A DNA stretch of 64,000 nt. It comes from Gelatoporia subvermispora B. Lineage: Eukaryota > Basidiomycota > Agaricomycetes > Polyporales > Gelatoporiaceae. How positions within the stretch are numbered: position 1 is the first letter of the stretch; each line of letters opens with the position of its first letter. Location of the stretch: the NCBI GenBank assembly GCA_000320605.2, contig KB445791.1, forward strand, positions 3,646,576 to 3,710,575, given 5' to 3'. Positions 22,674 through 35,435 of this stretch are shown in pieces. The notes below the pieces were generated by a model. That model ran no database searches. It was not told the origin of the DNA and worked only from the letters and a program-made list of their open reading frames with translations. The translations under genes were made by a program, and so were the position numbers.

Positions 22674-24946
22674 ATGGAACATAGCAACCAGAAGGCGGCA
22701 GATCTGAAAGCCGAAGGGAATGCCTTGTATACGGCCGCGAAATTCCAAGAAGCGTACATCAAATATACGGAGGCGATCCAACTTGATGACCGGAATGCAG
22801 TGCTGTATGCTAATCGTGCAGCATCCAGCATGGCAACAAAAGAGTCAGTCGTCGGCTTTGATTGTGGGGGACACTTAAACGCTGATAAACTTATCTTTAC
22901 CCTAGGCTTGAGGGGTATCTTAGTGCCGTTTTCGACCTTCGTGTGGTACGAAATCGACTATGATACCGAATATACGCCTAAATAAAGATTCTATGAAGGC
23001 CACTCAGATCGATGAGAACTACGCCAAGGCATGGGTGCGTCTCGCATCGATATTCAAGGTAATGTTGCCCAATGGAGGCAAAGGAGACACACTTAAGTGT
23101 TGACCCGCAACTTTGTTTATTGAGGAATTCCACATGTATGAGCTGTCCATTGATGCAGCAAACCGTGCATTGTTGTGCCTAGAGACGAAAGAACTGTCCC
23201 CATCAGAAATCAAGCTGAAAAAACAATGCGAGCAGGCGCTGAACGGAGCTACGGAGGGGATGGAGAAGGAGCAGTACGACTTCCGATCGTTACGCGAAAA
23301 GGCTTCTTCAAGGGTGGAAGCAGTTCCTGAAGACGTCTCCAAGTCAGGGAGACTACCCTGGGACAAGGCTCGCGCACTGCGCGAGATACTTGCGATAGGT
23401 GATTTGCACAACAGCAGTGTGGGTGAATTTGCCTTTTTGCGATTTTAGTCTGTGAGCTTTGAACCTTCATAGGCATGGCTCATACTCAATGCCCACGAAG
23501 TATGATCTCGATCATGAATGTAATGATAGACAGAGGGCTCATTCGATCTATAGGAATTTGAGGATGGCTTGAAGTTTATGCATCAACTCAAGTTCCCAGA
23601 AGGCGATGGTATAGCAACCGGAAATCCAAACGTACAGGCAACTTCATACTGGATAACGTTGAGACAAACTCAGGGAATTATAGGCTCTTCAATATATCAC
23701 TAATGCACTGCTTCGGGACGAACGCGCATTCTATTTTTCCAGCCCAGACTTCTTAAAGAAGCTTGATTCACAAAGTATGAAAATACACAATGTTCCGAGA
23801 GGACTGACTGATTTTGTCGAGCTCAGTTACCTTTGAGGATCAGGCCCTACGAGATGCACTGGGTAACTGTCCCTGGACTGGTTCCAGGGGTGATGTTAGT
23901 ACTGTGCAATCTCAGGTCACAAATCTCATCAAGCGGAAAGGTTGGGAGGTTGCTCGTCGAGCGCTGTCGATGACTGTTCGGTATGCTTCAGATTATAATT
24001 TGTGTGTCACCGGCTGACCCTGGGGCTGATATACATGGCAGGATTTGGATACTCAATGGCCTTCTCAGCTCGAACATTAATGATTCACCGGAAGAGTCTC
24101 TTCGACTTTATACAAACGCACTCTCAATACTTGAGTGGGGTGTATCAAGATGGAGGAATGTCTCAAAAGAAGAACGTGGGGTTATCTTTGAGAGAACGTT
24201 TGTCAGAGGTGTTAGGTGTTTCTGTATGAATTTATACCAGATCGTGCGTGCGCTACACTGGTTCTCCACCACAAGCCGAGCCTTAACACTAGATTACTAG
24301 AACTATAACCGTGGTCATATTGGTGACGAACAATTGAAGAGGCTTGCGCAACTAGCACAGGACGTGCTTGACGAAGTAGATACGCATCCCGCAGTATCCA
24401 CTCCCGCGGAGCCTCTAGATATAGGGTTCTTGATCGCTTTTTGGTACAAACCCAAGGCCATAGCTCATGCGTAAGTAAATTATGCACAACCATAGTGATC
24501 ATTCTCACACGTGTGTTGAGTTCTCTTGGATTTGTCTACTGGAAAGGAGCGGGAGACAAATCAATGCAAAAGAAAGCCCGTGATGAGGACCTGACGCAAG
24601 CACTATCACATTACAAGTCAGCCATTGCTTCGATTGTGGTCGACGATGAAACCCGCCTCTGTGAGCACGTGTCGTCGCATCGTGTTTGCTACATCTGTGG
24701 CCTAATTTTTGCCCTCTAGATTGGGAGACTAACGTGTTCGAGATCATGATTGAACAAGCGGTGCCTTTGAGACAGTTACTACACCAATGTCAAGTCATTC
24801 GTAAACAAATCCCGATTTGCGGCATGATTTGGGAAGCGAGCGCGACCTGGCATACTCTACTTGATAAATCGTGGAGCTTGGATGATCCATGGGTATCTAC
24901 TGCTCTATTGGCACTACACGGAACTCACACAATATCAATATCATAG
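22674..24946 (+). CDS. TPR co-chaperone-like protein, copy 3 of 4 (intact)
   Basis: Exon-for-exon copy of the preceding gene. It starts at 22674 (MEHSNQKAADLKAEGNALY) with the same intron positions. Clamp-type residues are retained (LKAEGN, YANRAA, AKAWVRLA). Characteristic blocks recur: SGRLPWDKARALREIL, RDERAFYFSSPDFLKKLD, LGNCPWTGSRGDV, LEWGVSRW, WETNVFEIMIEQ. The 5' flank is also similar to that of copy 2, so the duplicated unit includes the promoter. The C-terminus differs after WSLDDPW (stop at 24946). Retained splice sites and clamp residues suggest both copies are still under selection, which remains to be measured. Confidence 0.75.
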
Positions 24947-25665
24947 GCGCACCAAACCAGTGCTCAGCATAGAAATCCGCCATCCTAGGTATAACAGGAT
25001 CTCCCCGTGACAGACTGTCTTCGATCAGCCATTTGATTCCGCGATCACTTTCATCACGCAGTCTGACATATCTCTTCGTCTCATCAGTGCTCCTCTCTTT
25101 TCATTGAGTGTCCGATTGAAGGGATGGCACCCTGGTCCGTGGCGTAGCATCCTACTTGACACGATCGACAAAGGCACCGATGACAATGATCATGTCTCTA
25201 GTTAGTGTTTGTATGGCCATCAGAACATGACTCGATAGTTGATGTACGAGTAACTGAGATGTGTGCACGCTCGTAAAACCCAGAGATAGACGTTTGTTTG
25301 GACGCTTCGATCACCGGCAAGCGGACTTTTCCCGGATATCCAACTCTATTCTGACTTCGGCTTTCAATAGTGACGTTCCATTGCTTGCCCTGATTGTCGA
25401 TGTTCTACGGCGAGGCAAGATACGATCGCAAGTACATCAGGCATGTTAACTGAGGAATGGTTCTGAGCCCGCTGGTGGTATGATAATGGAAGCACTTCAA
25501 AAGTCATAAACACGCCAAATGTAGAAATATCGCCACCAAAAATGGACGTACGATCGCTCGGGCTTGGGTCACGCAGAGCAATCGAAAGCGTTCGGATGGA
25601 GTCGAATCTGAGATATCTAGGCTCGTCGTCAGCATTTGAACGGGATTATATCCTTGCAACCCACC
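24947..25665. other. Intergenic region between TPR copies 3 and 4
   Basis: No gene or repeat could be recognised. It should contain the terminator of copy 3 and the decayed promoter of copy 4. Confidence 0.5.
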
Positions 25666-26660
25666 ATGTCTACCTCGGATGAACAGATCCTAAACAACAA
25701 CACCTCGCGAGCTGAATCATTGAAACAAGGGGGGAACGCACTGTACACACAAGGATCATGAACGGCATGGAAGCCGGCGTCACTAGTGAAGGACATGCCA
25801 GTGTATTGCGGCATTACGACAACGCCGTCTCGATTCTTGACTGGGGCGCAGACAAATGGCAAGACGTTCCGCCGGAAGAAAAAGGTGAAATCTTCGACTA
25901 AACGTTCATCAGAGCGGTCAAGGTATTTCAGATGTGGGCGTACTATAAGACAACCTATCACTGGACTTGCTCCGTGGAAATGGAATTGACTCTCTGAACG
26001 ACACTCCCAGGCCAAGGGAGAGGCAGCAGGATATAATCACAAGCGCCTCAAGTTCATGGCACAGGAGATCCTAGATCACATCATATCTCATCCTCACAAT
26101 GAAACCATCAACCCTCCAGAGGTCTTGCATGCATCCACGCATTCTGGACTTATCCAACGGCGGCGGCGGCCACGTGAGTCTATTCTGATCCTGACAGCAT
26201 ATTCCCGCTGATTCTTGTTACAGAACACTGGGACTCGTGCATATAGACCTCGCTCTCAGACAACGTCGTGTCCGGCCATTATCCGCGAGCTATCGCGATC
26301 TCATTACCACAGCAACGAAGCACTATTCGACAGCTTTGAGCACTTATCCTATGGATAATGAGTTCGCGCTATGTGAGCGTTATGCCGTACCTTCTCAACA
26401 GCGGAGCTGATCCAAGTCTCTAGACACTCACGATCATCATTGAAGGATCATGATATCATGGCGAGAAGATCAGTTTTATTCTGCCACAAATTGAGGCCAT
26501 ACGTGTAGTGCAAGTGGCAGTGAACTAGATTCGGGAACATAGTGCTCATTCCAAGAGCATCCGGAAACAATATGAGGACGTTTTTCGGCTCGAGGAGTCG
26601 GCCAAGCAAGGTCTTGCTGAGGGACTATTGACGCTTGAACACTCCTTCGGTACGTCCGTA
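25666..26660 (+). pseudogene. Deleted TPR-protein copy 4 of 4
   Basis: Begins with a TPR start (ESLKQGGNALYTQG) and a stop at 25759-25761. The very next bases, in another frame, encode HYDNAVSILDWGADKWQDV, which belongs near residue 290 in the intact copies. The middle of the gene is therefore missing. A stop interrupts the following FD-TFIRAV block. Later pieces (LKFMAQEILDHIISHP, then HYSTALSTYP) still follow the order of the intact gene. It cannot encode a full protein. Confidence 0.75.
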
Positions 26661-26944
26661 ATCGCTCATGACTGAGTCTGTGTTGCAGTTTTCTCTGACT
26701 TTGCCGATCCCGACAGTCTGAAATTCCGTGGATAGATTAGCCAGTAGGGGACCATCAATGCGTACCTACAGGAATCAGTGTCTAATGAAATGCAGAGATA
26801 GAATCATCCGAGTTTGAACCACGATACGTAGGCAATAAGTTTAGGAGAGAGAAAGCAGAGTTGACAGAATAATCAACTAGAAGCAAATTCAGATCTTGTA
26901 TCATCGTAATTTGTCGTTATGGATTCATCAATGAAGTGCGGCTG
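26661..26944. other. AT-rich intergenic spacer
   Basis: Convergent spacer between the last TPR remnant and the minus-strand transporter; no gene seen. Confidence 0.5.
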
Positions 26945-29364
26945 TTATGATCGTCGCAAGTCTTGGAAAATATCCCCTACGTGCATTCGTTGCGCCGAAG
27001 TGAACGAAGGAGGCATTGTGCCCGCATTGGTACGATGGTAGACACCGGCATCCTCAGCATGATTGGCGAGCTGTACATGTGACCCGAGTTGTCGATAAGA
27101 TTGTGATAAACCGCTACGGAATGGTGGTGGCGTCCGGGGTTTACCATCTTCGTCGACGTCGTTCGCGGGCGATGGTAGAATTTGTACGATTCCCTCGCTT
27201 TTCTCTGCGTCGCCCTCTGGTATAATGTCTTCGTCGTGTCCACGCCAGAAACCACTTCCCCCTGCGTGCCCACTCATGGTCGCATCACGCCGTCGCCAGC
27301 CCCAGATCCAGCCGAGTCCACCTCCCGCAGCAGCAGGCTGTGAAGTCGCAAAGGGCAGGTTCCTGCCTCGACTGGTGCTTCTATTACTCGGGCTCACGCT
27401 GGAGCGCGAGAGCCGACTTCTCGCGATACTGGCCGAGGACGCCGCCTGAGCGCGTCGCCGAGCTCGAATGATTGTCCCGATCGCGCCGAATGTGCCGCGC
27501 AATGAGTCAAGACCAGGCTCCTCTGTCTTCGCGATGATGTGGTGAGCGTCGTTCGCGGAAAGGAAGGCCGCATTAGTGTCTGTGTCTGGCTGCTCTGCGA
27601 GCTCTATATCGATCGCCTGCCCTTCGTCCTGAGAAAAGGGTGCCATACTGCGCCCAGTCATAGTACGTAGGCGTGCAGTGCGTGATCGACGGGAATGGAA
27701 GGTCGCAGCGCGATCCTCGAGGGTCTGGGCGGCACATGGTTCGACTTCCTGCTTGGCTACCTCGAGGAGCATGGTTGTGTGCTCATCGACCTAAAGTTAT
27801 GGTCAATCGCCGTTAGATCCAGGATTACAAGGCAGTCTTACATTCATCAATGTCCTTGGGTCTACTTTCGACATTTGCAAAATCATGATTCCGGTGCAAA
27901 TTACGAGAAATGCCAGCACGATCGTCATGATTTGTGACGCACTCGCCTTCAGGCCTTGGTACAGGATCTGCCATCGAAGAACGTGATGCTGAGTGTCGGG
28001 TAAGGCGATCCTCGTTCAGAATCCACTCACGACAGAGGTGACGAGGGTGCAGAACGTGACTGCCGGTAGAATTGAGAAGATCACGTTGGGCACAGTATAG
28101 ATGGGCTCACAAGTGACATAGTATGTCGGTGCAACTAGCGCATACAGTTGCGTTCTCATTCAGTTCAGGAAGAAACAGGGGCATGTGTACGACTAACCCA
28201 TCGCTGGAATGATGTCAGCGGTGTGAGCGGAATACAATCCAAAGTCTAAAACGCACCAGTGTTGAACTTAGCTAAGGCGACATTTAGATAGTACACCTCC
28301 GTCACTAAGAAGGTATGCATGAGGTTCAGCCGTCACAGCATATCAGAGGCGCTCACATAGGGTCGCCGCAACAAAGACGAGGAGAAAGTATATGAACCAG
28401 TTCTTGAACTATGTGATGATTGTGAGTGCGAAGGATACACTAAATTCGGTCCCCAACTGTTACCTGGTTCTCGCCACGGATACTAGTAACAATACTGGCA
28501 CCCAGACCTTGTGTGCAGCTCACGCTCAATCCACCGATAAGGCTGCAGACGCCCTAGAAAAGCGCACTCAACAGTGGCCAAAGATAGCAACGTCGGTTGA
28601 AACATACCAGGTACGGCATCATACTGCGTTCTCCCCATTTTGGCGCAGCCCAGAACGCGAGGATCGCGGCACTCGCGATTACCAAAGCGCCATAGACCAG
28701 GAACCCCGGGGCCAGAAACAGATGCTTGAAGCCTTCGATCGTGGAGACACTTTGCTCTTGCGGGCCATTCAGCGCAAGGATCGACGCTCCTAGTAGGCAC
28801 TGCGCCGAAGAGATCCAATCAAAGAGCGAGAGTTTCTCACGCAGGAATATGTGCGAGAGAATGGACGATATCACTACCGAGAGCGCACCCATCGGAGTCT
28901 GTTCGTAGTAACGGGGGCGGGCTTAGTTTAATCATGGTATCCAAGGTCTGCACTGGGGACGTACCACGATGATCGCTTCGACGAATGCGTAGGCCGCGAA
29001 ATTGCACAGTTCGCCGAGGATCATGATCGTCATGCCCGTCCACCACATCGGCTATGTGGCCCAGGGCCGTTCAGTGTTCCTATTCACCCATATGCTGTAT
29101 GCAAGAAACTCACGGATTTTAAATAAGCAACACCCTCGCCCGCTGCATGGCCTTTCTGCGAGCTCAGTAGTCCTTTCTTTTTGAATACGAAAGAGGTTCC
29201 GATCAGCACACCAGACCCGATAGCAAGGACCACCCCGATCCTTGATATCGCTGAACGTGAGAGCCAAACTCACAAGGATGGATACATGATTCTACTCACG
29301 AGCGGTATTGTGGGGGCGAGGTCAGTGTCGACGCAGACTGCGGGACCGACGAGGGGCTGGCCAT
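26945..29364 (-). CDS. NIPA-type magnesium transporter
   Basis: About ten exons. The first are complement(29300-29364, 29114-29240, 28965-29051, 28608-28898, 28464-28553, 28357-28408). The start (MASPSSVPQS) is followed by IGVVLAIGSGVLIGTSFVFKK, YLKSPMWWTGM, ELCNFAAYAFVEAIIV and TPMGALSVVISSILSHIFL, the typical membrane helices of NIPA/DUF803 magnesium transporters. Later helices are split over short exons, ending at MTIVLAFLVICTGIMILQMS. The C-terminal ~280 residues (26945-27772) are hydrophilic and Ser/Arg-rich, a cytosolic tail common in fungal members. The first intron uses the acceptor ATCAAG, which restores the family consensus RSIGVVLAIG; the nearer TTCAG would shift the frame. Substrate is inferred from the family. 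Confidence 0.88.
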
Positions 29365-30247
29365 GACGGCAAACGTCGCAGTCGGCGGTGGGAGACTGTG
29401 AAGGCTCCGCCAGAGTATCCCGACGTCGTCATGGGCCTATTCTCATGCATCGACTATGGTAGGTTACAGCTTCCGAGGCATCGATGCTAGAAGTTTGAAA
29501 CGTGCGTCCCAGCACATGACGGTTTAGCTAGCGAGGCCATGTGGGTATGCTGTTTGTTCCTCGATGACAGATTGCAAGGAACGTGAGACTCTGAGAGAGC
29601 AAGTAGCATCGAAATACACAGTCTGGCCGTCTTTGGCCGCCTTCATGCTCGTGAATGGGAAGTCGATGTACGGTCTCGGTCACTCCGCAGCATGGGCGGC
29701 AATTGCAGGGAACGCCGGATCGAAGGTGGCGTCAACGCGTCCGGCTCGATCGTAGCGCGACCCATGACCACGTCTTCCTCCGCATGTACCTCATAATTCG
29801 AATTCAACCCAGGGTTCATGACTTTGCGGAAGTCAGAAAGATCTGACGATCTGGAATTAAGAACTCGTATCATAAAATTCGAGGGTAATTAATAGAGCAG
29901 TATTAGTAGACGTATGCGCTCATCGCGATGGGCTTAAAGTAGCGAGCGAATGCGAATCAAAGCAGTGTATGGATTGAAAGCAGTAGCACGAACACAAAGT
30001 AGCTCGAGCCGCAAAGGACACATTATCATGTATTGTAGGCGTAGGTGTGTAGAGACATTTTTCCTTCCCGATGACAATCGGGTGGAATGAGATCAGTGAT
30101 GTCGAGTCGTGGTATCGGAGCAGAAAATGATCAGAATGGATGATGTTGTATCGTGAGTTGGCCGTCAAGAGCGTGCGACGCGTCTATAGTAGGTGCGCGT
30201 ATGAGAGTAGATTGATACAATGGAACATGGCGTTACAGATTGGTGGA
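29365..30247. other. Intergenic region
   Basis: Promoter side of the transporter gene and 3' side of the F-box gene, both on the minus strand. No supported gene; short frames here are shadows. Confidence 0.5.
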
Positions 30248-31689
30248 TTAGATCGGAGTAGAAGCCGACAGCGTAGAAGATTGCATGTATCTGATGTTGT
30301 CCAATGTACGGGGACGCGGGTACGACTCAGCGGGCACAGGATCTCCGCGCTGCATGGAAGAATCAGTCATCTGCGCGCGCAACAAGTCATCATTACTTAC
30401 AGTGATACGGCGGAACTCGCGAATATCACGGGTCATCCGGAGGTCGACACCCTGGAGAGCGCAGGCGATCTTGAGCGCCGGGAGCTGGGGATGGCGCTCG
30501 CCGCCGTGCCAGACGTGCAGGGTGACGGCGGAGAGCGTGTCGCACCGGCGGATGTTCTGCACTACTTGCTGAAGCGGCGTATCCGCGTCGATCCCAATCG
30601 CGAGGTGCTCCAGTGAGGATGGCAGAGCCTTGTATAGCGCCTGCGTGGCCCACCCGCTCTCCATCTTGAACTCGCGCAACGAGCCGCACGCGCGGAGAGC
30701 CCTGACGCTCTCGTGCGACATGCACGTCGGCAGCGCCAGGGACTGCAATTTGGACCCGTACTCGAAAGTCAAGAAGTCGAGCAATTCCGGCGACGGATCG
30801 CGCTCAAACTCCAAAACGCGCAGGGTTGACGCCGAGTTGTGCAGCAGCCACTGGAGGAAGTCGACGGAAGGGGAGGTCTGGAAGTTCATACGGAGTTCCT
30901 CGAGCGCGCATGGGAAGGGGCCAAGAGACTCGTGGACGAGCTGAGGCGCTATGCCACTGATGACGAGCGACTTCAGGCACGGCCAGATGTCAAGCAGTTG
31001 TGACAACGAGGTGCAGTTGTCCGACCAATTGCTGAGCTGCAGGGCACTGATACGTGGTCCAGAGCGCAGGAGGGCCAATGTGCGATCATCAAAGGCAGGG
31101 GCGTAGCGCTGCATCCGAGCGGCATCCGGAGAGCCGACAACGTCCTGCCCTGGGGCACCTGCACCGTACAGTGCGACGTTCAGTTCGTATAAATTTGGAC
31201 AGAGCGTGACGGCGCGGGCAAATGAACGCTGTGCGAGCCGGTACGGTTGATTCTGGTCTAGAACGACCCGCATCCGGACGACGGCGTCTCCAAGCATGCG
31301 ACCGCGGGGGGTAGACCGGTCGATAGCTTCTTGGAATGAGATGTATGCGGGCTGAGAACGGAGGGTGACATGGCGGAAGAGGAGCTTCTGGGAAACGTAT
31401 GACCAGTCCTTGCACACCAGAGCACAGCTTGTAAGCAGTTCGACATCGGGCTCGAGTGCATCGTTGTAGTAAGCTGTCTCGAGGACGTTCATGACGATCT
31501 CGAGTGGCATGCGTCTCACGGCCTTCGGCTGTGTCGGACGAACGAGGTCGCGAGGAGGGTACATGGTCGTCAAGTCCTGCTCCGCAACGATCTCAACGGG
31601 CTGCGAGACGTGTAGTTAGTGGATTATTGTTCGAGGCAATGCGACATGCGACTCGCCTGGGAGGGGTAGAGGAAGCTGAAGAAACCCAT
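30248..31689 (-). CDS. F-box protein with leucine-rich body
   Basis: Two exons, complement(31657-31689, 30248-31600), give 461 residues. The F-box-like segment (MPLEIVMNVL...LLTSCALVCKDWSYVSQKLLFRHV) lies near residues 40-90. It would bind Skp1 in an SCF ubiquitin ligase, while the Leu-rich remainder would select substrates. The first exon encodes only MGFFSFLYPSQ. Its donor reads GCGAGT, a GC-AG intron, and the acceptor follows a CTAAC branch-like site, so the splice is well supported. The alternative is an intronless start at 31573, which loses the first 20 residues. Large families of such proteins are usual in Agaricomycetes and targets cannot be predicted. Confidence 0.85.
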
Positions 31690-33996
31690 CGTGGATTGAG
31701 TGTAAGCTCTGCGAAGGAAAGCAGAGGATGTCGATGGGGATAGCAGGAGAATCGGCGAGGTAGGAAAGGGGGCAAACAATTGAAAGGCAACATGGGAGAT
31801 TTTATAACGGTGGAGGCTGTTACGACAATTGGACAAAAACGAAAGTGACACATATCGGCTCGAGAGCGCCCATCTCACTGCCGCGGAACTATTGCCGTTG
31901 CCGCTTTCGGCTAGCACCGCGTCGCGCCGAATTCGCTTCGGCCTCCTCCTCAGCGAGCGACAAGTCTAAAAGCGTATCATCCTCTCTCCTCCCGGTCAAC
32001 TTCTTGCGCAGGACATGCAAGCTCAAGCTCAAGGTCATCTCCACAATACGTTCAGAGGAGATATTTCGCCATTATTGTCCCCCGCTCCACGCCCTTCAGC
32101 GGGACCGAACCTGCCGTCAGCCACGAGGTACGCCTCCGTTTTGTGCGGACGGCGGCTGGGATGTCCGCACGGTGAGAATTTCTGCTGTCCCAAAAGGCAG
32201 ACGCCCCATGCTGTTTCGGTGTGGATCAGCACAGTTCGCCGTCCCAGCGGCCCTCGGTCCAATCACCTCACCGTATTCCCATGTGCTGTGCCATGACAAA
32301 AAGCATGGTGAACATTTCCCCCCGTGACACCATCTCCATTCTCACCAACTGGGGTCAGCGCGAGGGTCTTCTCAAAACGGGATCTTCAACGCGACTGGGA
32401 TCAATCTTGCGACGAGTTTGGGACCGCTGACTCGCACCCGGCGTGTTAATTCGCGCCGACGCCCGGCGGGCGGCACCAATGCGGTTTTGTATTACTTCAT
32501 CGCTTGCGGCGAATCACCATAATGAACCTCGGGATGACGGTTGCTATATATTCCATGACGAGTCACTGGACACTCTTCTTGTTCTCCCAGATCCTCTTTC
32601 GCATCAACTTTCGATGCCGAACGCGTCAGACTCAACTGTTCGGGCGAACAAAGAACGGCGGGCTATCCTCGATCATCTTCCTCGTGTTCCGTAGGATTGA
32701 CGTCTCGGCGCCTCCGCTGACCTGTGCTTCCTTTGACGGCCGCACTGACTCGGACTACACCCACATAAAGTATGCTCGTCTACCCTCTCAGCGTCGCGCT
32801 CTCTGACCGCGTCAAAAATTCCCGCCCCCGTCTGTCAGCTTGTTCTTTCGAAATCTCTTCTCGCTTGTCTTCTCGGGTTGTCCGGCGTGTACCCGCCAAA
32901 CCGCTGCGCAGTACAATGGACAACACGCGCCATCTGTTATGCGCGGTAATTGCTGTGCTCATTACGATGAAATTAGTCAAAAATACGGAGCTCCTTCTAC
33001 GTGATCGGTGGTCCCAAGGCTGGCAGATGCCAGATGGACAGCGGGCACCCAGCTCATAGCGCATGAATGTTTTGCAGCGAGATGTTGTACGTTGAGGCTC
33101 CCGACATCTCATGATCATTTGACTTTTCGACCCTGTGGCGCACATTTTGGCCGCGAGATCTCGTGCAAGATTCCCCGCTGAAAGTCTTTCGAATCTTGAA
33201 TCATGCTCCACGTCTGTTCAACCGTTTCGCCGCGTTCGCAGAAGACACTTCATGCCATCTCACCGCGGTGCTTTGAGCCCGAGTCCGAGGCATTACTGCG
33301 TTGAGGATCCTACGCCATTGCTCTCATACGGGATCTACTGGTAGCACAAGTAGGATAAATATTCTACAGCGCAGCTAGCTCATCAGACCGATGGCAGCGG
33401 TCCCGCGGATTCTCGTGGTTGTCCGAGCGCCTTGTTCTGAAACGTTCATGGCGAGCGTATGAGACTGCATCATTGCATTGTTGAGCGCGAAAGTCGATTG
33501 CAAAGTCCTTGACTTAGGCGTGCCGCGGTTGTGGCGGTCAGCGGCGGCCCAGGCCGGCGCGATCATATCGCTAGATTCGCTGGTGGCGGAGAGCGCCCAG
33601 TCTCTTTCGTCCTTGCCACCTCGATAATCTTCCGAGATTCGCTCGAGAAATGAGAACGAGATCTTCTAGCACTATCGACAACGACGCACGCGGTGTGAAG
33701 GCTTGAAGCTGAGACTCTGCGCACCCGTACGCGAATGAGTGTCGGCTGCGCACCATGCACTTGCTGACTAGTGCGGTACGCGCTGGCACCCGCCCTGTAT
33801 CGAGGTATCGCGTTATCGGCCCCCTGACAACCATTCGCTCTTAACTAGTAGTCCTCCCTACTGGCGTCGCCACACCACGAGGACTAAAGCGACCGCGTAG
33901 CGCGAAACGCAAGGCTCACCGTCCCCGGCACGACTCGGACGCCGCTCAGCAGCAACCAGGAGCGAGCTTACGGCTACTCACGAGGTGTAGACCGCG
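31690..33996. other. 2.3 kb divergent intergenic region
   Basis: Lies between two F-box genes transcribed away from each other. No supported gene. On the minus strand 33375-33834 reads as two consecutive coding-like frames (for example LQSTFALNNAMMQSHTLA) without a start, splice logic or domain; it may be a gene remnant. Confidence 0.45.
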
Positions 33997-35435
33997 ATGG
34001 CCATATTGCAGGACGCGTATCCCGGGCGTACAGATCTGCAGCAGGTACGTCGCGTGCTTGCTGCCCATCATCGATCTCTAATGCATGTGCAGCAGGTGCA
34101 GAATGGCGGGAAGACACGCCCTTTTCCTCTCGAGCTCTGCGAGGGTGTCATCGACATCCTGTGTGATGACGTCGCAGCGCTGGTTGCGTGCAGCCTGACA
34201 TGCCGGGCTCTGATCGCAAGAACCCGCCGCCACATCTTCCGTTCCGTGTCGCTCGGAGACGCAACGCAATGCAGGAAGTTGGAAGTCCTCCTGAATCGCT
34301 CAGCCGAGGCATCGCACGACATCGCGTACTACATCCGTGACCTACGTCTCGGGTCCTTCAAAGCATTGGGTGGAAATAACGCGTACCGGGCTTCCCTGTG
34401 CGCCGTACTTCCCCACCTGATATATGTCGAAGACGTCTCCATCAGTGACATGCACTTCAACGACAACTTCCTTCCATTAGAAAATATCTTCACTTTCTCA
34501 TCCGAGGTGCGATCGCTCAACCTCAGTCGCCTCATCTTCTACAGCCCCTTGGACGCGCTTCGGCTATTCACTGCATATCCGAAGTTGTCCGCGATTCGTG
34601 CTCACACGGTCTGGATGTCCCCGGTCGACATTAACGGGCATCCTGCATCAAGGAACGTAGCTCTGGAATCTACGGATGCAAAGATCGCGATACGTCGCCT
34701 CGCGTTCCTGCATGGCTCGGCTGAAGTATCGAGCGACAACTCCTCCTGGATTGGTATTCCGAAGATGCTTCTGGGTTCTCCCTTCGTTGCATGTGTATCG
34801 GATCTTCATTGGAAGTTCGGCTCGGACATAAAGGATGCGACTGTGCTGGCAGACATAGTTCAGCGCAGTGGATCATCTCTGGTGCACCTCCGCCTTCAAT
34901 TGAACCAGGAGCCAGCTTCCGGTAAGACACCACATCACCATACAGTCTGCACTACTTACCCTTATCCCATGTAGTACTAGCAAAGGTGGACCTGTCGAAC
35001 AACGATCAGCTCTCCTCAGTTACTCTCGACTCCATCGCTCTGGCGTACATGCGCGGAATCTACGATGTTATTCCCGACTTTCTCTCAAGCATTACATCTT
35101 CAGCACTGCACCGCATTTCGCTCAACCTCTTTTGCTTCTGCGCGGATGACGTGCAGGTCCTCGACTCCATTCCGTGGGACCGCCTGGATGAGTCTCTGTC
35201 ATGCTTGATACGAACCTCCTCGCGACTATGTGTCATCGTAACGCTGAAATCTCAGGCGTATACGTCTCCAGTATGGTTGGAGGCCCTTGCTTCAAAGATG
35301 CTTGCCCTCCTGCCAAAGGCTCAGGCTCGCAATGTTGCGTTGGAATTTACGTGTGTGTGCCCAGTGGCCGGTGAACGGGATGCGCTAGTGGAGACTCACC
35401 GTGTGCGACGATCGATGAATATGGGTTATTTGTAG
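33997..35435 (+). CDS. F-box-like protein
   Basis: Exons 33997-34921 and 34981-35435 give 459 residues. The F-box-like part is FPLELCEGVIDILCD followed by ALVACSLTCRALIARTRRHIFRSVSL, with a Leu-rich body behind it, as in the many divergent F-box proteins of Agaricomycetes. It presumably works as an SCF adaptor. A short extra intron may exist between about 34045 and 34095 (GTACGT...GTGCAG), which would shorten the N-terminus and keep the F-box intact. The start at 33997 is thus provisional. Confidence 0.78.

Noticed and set aside
17815..26660. CRISPR-like or transposon explanation for the repeated blocks
   Set aside because: The repeats are whole multi-exon gene copies with matching intron positions. 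There are no spacers, terminal repeats or transposase.
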